This document shows, piece by piece, positions 6,268 to 10,658 of a stretch of DNA of 10,658 bases. This DNA is from CAZYTO01 sp964650405 (GTDB taxonomy: Bacteria > Acidobacteriota > Thermoanaerobaculia > Gp7-AA8). Positions within the stretch are counted from its first letter, which is position 1. Every line of letters begins with the position of its first letter. The notes under the pieces were generated by a model. The model saw only the letters and a list, made by a program, of their open reading frames with translations. It was not told where the DNA came from and searched no databases. The translations under genes and the position numbers were made by a program. The DNA lies in assembly GCA_964650405.1 (NCBI GenBank), contig CAZYTO010000199.1:1-10658 (forward strand), written 5' to 3'.

Positions 6268-6273
6268 AGTTTA
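6268..6273 (-). promoter_or_regulatory. Possible -10 of ftsEX
   Basis: TAAACT on the minus strand ends 8 nt before the GTG start of ftsE, which would place the transcription start at or next to the GTG. Four of six positions match TATAAT, and no -35 is evident. Confidence 0.35.
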
Positions 6274-6288
6274 CTCCGAGCCCTTCAC

Positions 6289-6368
6289 GGGTTGCGGGGT
6301 TGCGAGGTTGCGAGGTAACTCACGGGTCTCTCCGCAACCTCGTAACCCCGCAACCCGCAACCCGCAAC
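6289..6368. repeat. Large hairpin of GGTTGCG/CGCAACC heptamer repeats
   Basis: The left arm 6289-6312 and right arm 6333-6356 are complementary over 24 nt, with one G-T pair and no gaps, around a 20-nt loop. The left arm consists of three GGTTGCG-type units; the right arm has the matching CAACC units followed by two extra CGCAACC copies up to 6368. It lies in the gap between the divergent ftsE and crcB genes and could form a strong cruciform or RNA hairpin. It has no coding potential and no T-tract typical of an intrinsic terminator. Confidence 0.85.
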
Positions 6369-6379
6369 CCGGCTCGCGA

Positions 6380-6385
6380 TACGAT
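6380..6385 (+). promoter_or_regulatory. Possible -10 of crcB
   Basis: TACGAT ends 6 nt before the GTG start of crcB; four of six positions match TATAAT. No Shine-Dalgarno precedes the GTG, so a leaderless transcript is plausible. Confidence 0.35.
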
Positions 6386-6391
6386 CATGCC

Positions 6392-6760
6392 GTGCGCTAC
6401 CTCATCGTCGGAGCAGGAGGCTTCATCGGCGCCGTGGCGCGCTATGCCGCCGGCGTATGGTGCGATTTGTTCTGGCGCCGCAACTTTCCGCTGGCCACCT
6501 TCCTGGTGAACGTCTCCGGTTGTTTCATCCTTGGCCTGTTCCTCACCCTGGCCGCCGAGCGGCTGCCCGTCGATCCGCGGCTGCGGCTGTTCGTGGCCAC
6601 CGGCTTCGTCGGAGCCTACACGACCTTCTCCACCTTCGAATACGAGACCCAGCGCCTCACCTCGACCGGCGCCCTGGGGTGGGCGGTCGTCAATGTGTTG
6701 ACCTCGATCGTCGCCGGCTATGCCGCCGTGCAGTTGGGCGTCATGCTGGCCCGGAGGTAA
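6392..6760 (+). CDS. crcB: Fluoride channel CrcB/Fluc
   Basis: A 122-residue membrane protein, typical CrcB length, with four hydrophobic segments. CrcB proteins form dual-topology dimers that let fluoride out of the cytoplasm. Family motifs: GAGGFIGAVARY at 7-18, LATFLVNVSGCFILG at 34-48 with the pore Asn40, and GFVGAYTTFSTFEYE at 71-85 with the Phe and Thr residues of the ion path. The GTG at 6392 gives the standard start (M)RYLIVGAGG; an ATG at 6387 is in another frame. The next gene begins 2 nt after its stop. No fluoride riboswitch (crcB motif) is seen upstream; that space is filled by the heptamer hairpin. Confidence 0.95.
   Translation: MRYLIVGAGGFIGAVARYAAGVWCDLFWRRNFPLATFLVNVSGCFILGLFLTLAAERLPVDPRLRLFVATGFVGAYTTFSTFEYETQRLTSTGALGWAVVNVLTSIVAGYAAVQLGVMLARR
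6753..6757 (+). promoter_or_regulatory. Shine-Dalgarno of the DUF190 gene
   Basis: GGAGG in the last crcB codons, 5 nt before the ATG at 6763. It shows that genes internal to transcription units here do use Shine-Dalgarno initiation. Confidence 0.65.
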
Positions 6761-6762
6761 GG

Positions 6763-7476
6763 ATGCTGCGAGCGGGACCGGCCAGGCGCCTCACCGTCTT
6801 CGTCAACGAGTCCTCGCGTTGGCACGGCCGCGCGGCCTACCAGGCCCTGCTCGAGCTCTTCCAGCGACGCGGGATGGCCGGCGCCACCGTCACGCGCGGC
6901 ATCGCCGGCTACACGGGGAAGGGCGCCATCTCCTCCATCGACCACCTCGAGTTCACCAGCGCGCTGCCCATCCGCATCGAAGTCACCGATGCCCCCGCGG
7001 CCATCGAGGGCGTGCTCCCCGACGTCTACGACATCGTCGAGAAGGGGCTCGTGGAAGTGCAGGACACCAACGTCGTCAAGTACGCCGCCGCGGAGGCCGC
7101 GGTGCCGCGGGAAGGAGACGTCGTGCGACTGATCGGCAAGGCCAAGGCGCTGCAGATTCACATCGGCGAGGACGACAAGTGGGAAGGAGCGCCGCTTCAC
7201 GAGGCGATCGTCACCAGGGCCCGGCAGCTCGACATTGCCGGGGCAACCGTCTACCGCGGCATCCTCGGCTACGGCGCCCACAAACGCGTGCACCGCCACA
7301 AGACGCTGGCCCTGTCCCACGACGATCCGGTCATGATCTCCGTCGTCGACGAGGAGGAGAAGATCAACAAGCTCCTGGCCGCGCTCGACACCATGGTGCA
7401 CGGCGGCTGCCTGATCTCCGTCTCCGATGTGACCGTGGTCAAGTACGCGGAGCACCCCACGACGCCGACAGAATGA
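6763..7476 (+). CDS. Tandem DUF190 (PII-like) protein
   Basis: A 237-residue protein made of two DUF190 copies; single-domain members are around 100-120 residues. Copy 1 spans about 8-108 (LTVFVNESSRWHGRAAYQAL, AGATVTRGIAGYTGKG, GLVEVQDTNVVKYA). Copy 2 spans about 120-230 (VVRLIGKAKALQIHIGEDDK, AGATVYRGILGYGAHKRVH, LISVSDVTVVKYAE). The fold is related to PII signal proteins and likely trimeric; the biochemical role is not established. DUF190 genes are often found beside crcB, so a part in fluoride response or channel regulation is a reasonable guess. Co-transcribed with crcB at 2-nt spacing. Its last 38 bp overlap the 3' end of the opposite-strand PAP2 gene. Confidence 0.9.
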   Translation: MLRAGPARRLTVFVNESSRWHGRAAYQALLELFQRRGMAGATVTRGIAGYTGKGAISSIDHLEFTSALPIRIEVTDAPAAIEGVLPDVYDIVEKGLVEVQDTNVVKYAAAEAAVPREGDVVRLIGKAKALQIHIGEDDKWEGAPLHEAIVTRARQLDIAGATVYRGILGYGAHKRVHRHKTLALSHDDPVMISVVDEEEKINKLLAALDTMVHGGCLISVSDVTVVKYAEHPTTPTE

Positions 7477-8290
7477 CGCCCGTCGCCTTCGGCGTGACCA
7501 GCGGCGCGACGTGGAGACGCACCTTGTGATGCGCCACGATCCCCCGCGCCACGGCCTGCCCGATGAGTGCGCCGGCCAGGACGTCGGACGGGAAGTGCGC
7601 GCGGTCGTTGACGCGCGAGAAGGCCACGCCCGTGGCCAGCGTGTAGGCGATGGTCGGGACGAGCCACCCGTCCGAATGCGCGGAGATGGCCGTGGCTGCG
7701 GCAAAGGCATTCGTGGCGTGCCCCGAGGGGAAGCTGTTGCGGGGATTGTTCGTGCTGAAGCCGTGGAACTTCCACGTCCCCTCGTTCGTGTTCGGCCGGG
7801 CCCGCCCGGTGACGTCCTTGATGATGGGCGTGACGATCCCGGCGGCCCAGATCTCGGCCTCGAGCGAATCGCGCCCTGCGCCGAAGACGTTGTCGTTGTG
7901 CATCAGCCAGCCCGTGCCGAGGAGCAGGGCCGAGACCTGCATGGCCCGTCCGCCCCCGAACGGCGTCACGCGGCGGGCGAATGTATCCGTGGCCGAGGAG
8001 CGGTTGCGCTGAAAGGCGGCTTCGAGCTTCTTGTCCGCCACCATCACCGCGGCCACGGCGCCCACGCCCTCCGCGAAGCGCCGCCATTCGGGCGCCTTCC
8101 ACTGGATCGGCGCACGGGCCAGCGTACAGGCATCGTCCGCGGCGTCCCTGGCAGCGTCCTTTGCCGCCTCCTTCAAGTCGGCCGCCGCGCCGGTGAGCGG
8201 GAAGAGCGTCAGCGCGAGCGCGAGCACCTGCGGTAGCACGCCTGCAAGGCGGCGCCGCTCAGGGTCAGTGGGCGCGTGGCATGGGATCAT
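7439..8290 (-). CDS. PAP2-superfamily phosphatase, exported
   Basis: A 283-residue protein with an intact PAP2 catalytic triad of motifs: KDVTGRARP (Lys158, Arg165, Pro166), PSGH (188-191) and SRVNDRAHFPSD (Ser225, Arg226, His232, Asp236). Such enzymes dephosphorylate lipid phosphates (phosphatidate, undecaprenyl-PP) or act as nonspecific acid phosphatases. Residues 15-37 (VLPQVLALALTLFPLTGAAA) form a signal peptide with cleavage near GAAA, followed by an Ala/Asp-rich helix, so the active site probably faces the periplasm or outer leaflet. A few weak hydrophobic stretches occur around 75-85, 118-130 and 208-222. It starts 24 nt after the punA stop on the same strand. No Shine-Dalgarno precedes the ATG at 8290; a TATGCT does. 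Confidence 0.9.
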   Translation of the reverse strand: MIPCHAPTDPERRRLAGVLPQVLALALTLFPLTGAAADLKEAAKDAARDAADDACTLARAPIQWKAPEWRRFAEGVGAVAAVMVADKKLEAAFQRNRSSATDTFARRVTPFGGGRAMQVSALLLGTGWLMHNDNVFGAGRDSLEAEIWAAGIVTPIIKDVTGRARPNTNEGTWKFHGFSTNNPRNSFPSGHATNAFAAATAISAHSDGWLVPTIAYTLATGVAFSRVNDRAHFPSDVLAGALIGQAVARGIVAHHKVRLHVAPLVTPKATGVILSASWGAPRT

Positions 8291-8296
8291 CCCGTT

Positions 8297-8302
8297 AGCA
8301 TA
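8297..8302 (-). promoter_or_regulatory. Possible -10 of the PAP2 gene inside the punA-PAP2 gap
   Basis: TATGCT on the minus strand ends 6 nt before the ATG at 8290 and matches TATAAT at four of six positions. It suggests an internal promoter giving a leaderless PAP2 mRNA in addition to any read-through from punA. Confidence 0.35.
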
Positions 8303-8314
8303 GGCGCATCCCCA

Positions 8315-9136
8315 TTAAGCCTCGCTAAACCGTTCCAGCACACCCAGGACAAGTGAGGTGAACTCCTTCTGCACGCGGTTGGTCGTGTCGATGACTTCCT
8401 GGTGTGTGAGCTTCTGGTTGAGGATGCCTGCGGCCATGTTGGTGATGCAGGAGATGCCGAGGACCGGGATGCCCATGTGCGACATGGCGATAACCTCGGG
8501 GACGGTCGACATGCCCACGGCATCGGCGCCGAGCGTTCGGATGGCCCGGATCTCGGCCGGAGTCTCGTACGTGGGGCCGGAGAGCGCGAGGTAGACGCCT
8601 TCCTTCACCCCGATCCCCAGGCGCGAGGCCACGTCCTTGGCCATGGCTCGCAGCGATTCCGGATAGGCCTCGCTCATGTCGGGAAAGCGCACGCCGAGCG
8701 CGTCGACGTTGGGTCCGCGCAGAGGGTTCGCTCCCATGAAATTGATGTGATCGGAGATGAGCATCAGGTCGCCCGGAACGAACGTCGTGTTCACGCCCCC
8801 TGCCGCGTTCGTGACGATGAGGCGCTGGATACCGAGGCGGCCGATCACCCGCGACAGGAACATCACCTCGTCCATCTCGTAGCCTTCGTAGTAGTGCACC
8901 CGCCCCTGCATGATGACCACGGGTACGCCGCTGGCGCGGCCGAGGATCATCCGGCCGGAGTGGCCGACGACGGTCGAGGCGACGGCGCCGGGGATCTCGG
9001 AGTAGGGGATGGCCACGTCGACTTCGATGGCGTCGACGACGTTGCCGAGGCCCGAGCCGAGGATCACCCCCGTCTCGGGGACGACTGCCGACCTGGAGCG
9101 AACGAAACCTACAGCAGCATCAATGCTTTGAATCAT
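8315..9136 (-). CDS. punA: Purine nucleoside phosphorylase (trimeric, PNP/MTAP family 2)
   Basis: A 273-residue protein, normal length for trimeric PNP. It cleaves (deoxy)inosine and (deoxy)guanosine with phosphate to base plus ribose-1-phosphate in the cytosol. Motifs: GVILGSGLG (23-31; phosphate-site Ser28), GHSGR (58-62), GRVHYYEGY (78-86; Arg79 and His81 correspond to human Arg84 and His86), VTNAAGG (108-114), SDHINFMGANPLRG (128-141), LSGPTYETPAE with base-binding Glu191, GADAVGMSTVPE (Met209), and ITNMAAG with Asn233, the human Asn243 equivalent. The Glu/Asn pair indicates 6-oxopurine specificity rather than MTA phosphorylase. The ATG at 9136 matches the family start. It is divergent from the nucleoside transporter, 126 bp apart. 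Confidence 0.96.
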   Translation of the reverse strand: MIQSIDAAVGFVRSRSAVVPETGVILGSGLGNVVDAIEVDVAIPYSEIPGAVASTVVGHSGRMILGRASGVPVVIMQGRVHYYEGYEMDEVMFLSRVIGRLGIQRLIVTNAAGGVNTTFVPGDLMLISDHINFMGANPLRGPNVDALGVRFPDMSEAYPESLRAMAKDVASRLGIGVKEGVYLALSGPTYETPAEIRAIRTLGADAVGMSTVPEVIAMSHMGIPVLGISCITNMAAGILNQKLTHQEVIDTTNRVQKEFTSLVLGVLERFSEA

Positions 9137-9144
9137 GGCGCGCA

Positions 9145-9150
9145 AGTATA
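9145..9150 (-). promoter_or_regulatory. -10 of punA
   Basis: TATACT on the minus strand (five of six to TATAAT) ends 8 nt before the ATG at 9136. TTCAGG lies 17 nt upstream as a weak -35. No Shine-Dalgarno is seen; the transcript would start at or beside the ATG. Confidence 0.45.
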
Positions 9151-9189
9151 GGGTCAGTGGTCGCGGACCTGAAGACGGGTTTCCTAACT

Positions 9190-9204
9190 TGCCGCTGATC
9201 GGCA
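9190..9204. promoter_or_regulatory. Short palindrome between punA and the nucleoside transporter
   Basis: TGCCG, 5 nt, CGGCA: a perfect 5-bp dyad in the shared 126-bp promoter gap, upstream of a CATAAT (9217-9222) that could be the transporter -10. It is a candidate operator for co-regulating uptake and phosphorolysis; small enough to be chance. Confidence 0.3.
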
Positions 9205-9248
9205 GCCGTTTTCCCGCATAATGCGCCCACGGTTTCCAAAGACAGGCG

Positions 9249-9256
9249 AGGGGGAG
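9249..9256 (+). promoter_or_regulatory. Shine-Dalgarno of the nucleoside transporter gene
   Basis: AGGGGGAG lies 6 nt before the ATG at 9263. With the CATAAT at 9217-9222 the leader would be about 35 nt, so this gene is leadered, unlike its divergent neighbour punA. Confidence 0.6.
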
Positions 9257-9262
9257 TAGTGC

Positions 9263-10658
9263 ATGGAGCGTTTCTCCGCGTTGATCGGATTTGCGGCCAT
9301 CCTTCTGATTGCGGTTCTGCTGTCCACCAACCGTCGGGCCATCCGGTGGAAGACCGTGTTCTGGGGCCTGCTCCTGCAGATCGTGACCGCCATCCTGGTG
9401 CTGAAGGGCGGGTGGATCGCCGGCCAGTTCGCGAGCTTCTCGCCGCCGATGTCCCGCACCACGGCCGCGATCGTCTTCATCTTGCTGGCCATCGTCGTCT
9501 ACCAGGTCGCCATCCGTATGCCGGCCGGCTCGCGCCGCGCCGTCTGGACCGGGTTCGGCGTCGTCACGGCCTACCTCTTCCTGGCCTACAATCTGCTGGC
9601 CTTCCTCTTCGAGAACCTCAAAGAGGTCGTCAACCACCTGATCGGCTACACCGCCGAGGGAGCCAAGTTCGTCTTCGGCGCCCTCGGTGATCCGGCGTCG
9701 AAATCGCCCGGCTTCGTCTTCGCCTGCCAGGTGCTGCCGACGATCATCTTCATCGCCTCGATCTTCGCCATCCTCTACTACCTCGGCGTGATGCAGCTGG
9801 TGGTGAAATTCTTCGCCAAGATGATGTCGCGCTTCATGGGCGCCTCCGGCGCCGAATCGACCTCCGTGGCTGCGTCGATCTTCATGGGCCAGACCGAAGC
9901 GCCCCTGACGATCCGTCCCTTCATTCCGGACATGACCATGTCCGAGCTGATGACCATCATGACCGCCGGCATGGCTCACGTATCGGGCGGCATCATGGCC
10001 GCGTACGTCCTCGTGGCAAAGGTCGATGTGATCCACCTGCTGACGGCTGTGATCATGACCGCACCCGGCGCGATCATGATGGCCAAGATCATCGTGCCGG
10101 AGACCGGGCAGCCGAAGACCGGGGGCGACGTTCAGGCCGACGTCCCGAAGCAGGACGTAAACATCATCGACGCCGCCGGCCGCGGCGCCATCGAGGGGCT
10201 TCACCTGTCCCTCAACGTCGCCGGCATGCTCATCGCCTTCATCGCCCTCGTGGCGCTGGTGAACGGGTTGTTCGGATGGGCGAACGCGCATCTGTGGTTT
10301 CAGTGGCGCGGCCAGGCCCGCTCCGTCGTCCCCGGCAGTCTCGACCTGCTTCTGGGCACGATCTTCCGGCCGATCGCGTGGGCCATGGGGGTCTCGTGGA
10401 AGGACAGCCTCACGGTCGGCAATCTCCTCGGCACGCGCATGGTGCTGAACGAGTTCGTGGCCTTCGCCAACCTCGGCAAGCCGGGCGTCGGCAGCAGTCT
10501 CGATCCGCGCAGCTTCACCATCGTGACCTACGCCCTGTGCGGCTTCGCCAACTTCTCGTCCATCGCCATCCAGATCGGCGGCCTCGGTTCGCTCGCCCCC
10601 TCCCGCCGCGCCCACCTGGCCCGCCACGCCCTGCCGGCCTTGGCGGCCGGAACCCCGG
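9263..10658 (+). CDS. Concentrative nucleoside transporter, CNT/NupC family (3' end outside window)
   Basis: 465 residues are visible and the frame is still open; comparison with the family suggests only about 20 residues are missing. CNT carriers import nucleosides with Na+ or H+. Conserved blocks: MGQTEAPLTIRPF (about 211-223, nucleoside and ion site), MAHVSGGIMAAYV, NLLGTRMVLNEFVAF with the substrate-binding Glu, CGFANFSSIAIQIGG, and LAPSRR near the end. The N-terminus has hydrophobic segments at about 5-22, 32-48 and 66-84, then a longer first region than in 400-residue E. coli NupC. The charged loop at about 282-305 (EDTGQ-like, VQADVPKQDVN) precedes the second core repeat, as is usual. 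Divergent from punA, so imported purine nucleosides would feed directly into phosphorolysis. No gene letter is given because substrate preference cannot be told. Confidence 0.93.
   Translation, partial: MERFSALIGFAAILLIAVLLSTNRRAIRWKTVFWGLLLQIVTAILVLKGGWIAGQFASFSPPMSRTTAAIVFILLAIVVYQVAIRMPAGSRRAVWTGFGVVTAYLFLAYNLLAFLFENLKEVVNHLIGYTAEGAKFVFGALGDPASKSPGFVFACQVLPTIIFIASIFAILYYLGVMQLVVKFFAKMMSRFMGASGAESTSVAASIFMGQTEAPLTIRPFIPDMTMSELMTIMTAGMAHVSGGIMAAYVLVAKVDVIHLLTAVIMTAPGAIMMAKIIVPETGQPKTGGDVQADVPKQDVNIIDAAGRGAIEGLHLSLNVAGMLIAFIALVALVNGLFGWANAHLWFQWRGQARSVVPGSLDLLLGTIFRPIAWAMGVSWKDSLTVGNLLGTRMVLNEFVAFANLGKPGVGSSLDPRSFTIVTYALCGFANFSSIAIQIGGLGSLAPSRRAHLARHALPALAAGTP

Noticed and set aside
6289..6368. 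CRISPR array
   Set aside because: Units are seven bases, contiguous and inverted between arms; there are no unique spacers and no cas genes.
5231..6391. Long plus-strand open frame running into crcB
   Set aside because: Up to 6259 it is the antisense of ftsE and ftsX, whose motifs are unmistakable; its translation is low in hydrophobic order and rich in Arg, Gly, Asp and His. Only the part from 6392 is a gene (crcB).
6289..6391. Fluoride riboswitch upstream of crcB
   Set aside because: No crcB-motif core could be recognised, and the space is taken by the heptamer hairpin.
9137..10627. Long minus-strand open frame preceding punA
   Set aside because: It is antisense to the CNT transporter, and its His/Asp/Arg/Gly-rich translation is typical of a shadow in GC-rich DNA. 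punA starts at 9136 by homology.

Overview
The window is GC-rich bacterial chromosome with short intergenic gaps. It has no rRNA, tRNA, CRISPR array or transposase that I can see. GC content, a C5-pathway haem gene (hemL), ftsEX, a secreted beta-helix protein with a DUF11-like domain, and several start codons sitting directly behind -10-like hexamers suggest a soil or sediment lineage such as Acidobacteriota or a neighbouring phylum. That placement is low-confidence inference; no marker gene here settles it.

Layout, left to right. Positions 1-1244 (minus): 5' part of a large exported parallel beta-helix protein, cut by the window edge. 1245-1505: divergent intergenic region with the hemL promoter and a GC-rich dyad. 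1506-2795 (plus): hemL. 2802-4457 (minus): a four-gene unit transcribed abrB-like, mazE, mazF, ureohydrolase. Its first three genes are visibly AT-richer than their surroundings, and mazF is joined to the ureohydrolase by an ATGA stop/start overlap. 4458-4597: short repeat-bearing gap. 4598-6259 (minus): ftsE-ftsX. 6260-6391: divergent gap holding a 24-bp hairpin made of heptamer repeats. 6392-7476 (plus): crcB followed by a two-domain DUF190 gene. 7439-9136 (minus): punA (purine nucleoside phosphorylase) followed by a PAP2-type phosphatase. 9137-9262: divergent regulatory gap. 9263-10658 (plus): a concentrative nucleoside transporter, cut by the right edge.

How the genes fit together. The transporter and punA form a divergent nucleoside uptake and phosphorolysis pair. 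ftsE and ftsX form a cell-division ABC complex. crcB-DUF190 is a fluoride-export type pair. hemL feeds tetrapyrrole synthesis. The least ordinary part is the toxin-antitoxin cassette. Its mazE encodes a typical MazF-binding tail on an N-terminal half that does not look like an AbrB fold, while a separate AbrB-like protein is encoded just upstream. The downstream ureohydrolase has Asn at the usual first His metal ligand. A second recurring signal is a TANNNT hexamer 6-10 nt before the start codon of most transcription-unit first genes, with no Shine-Dalgarno, as expected for leaderless mRNAs.
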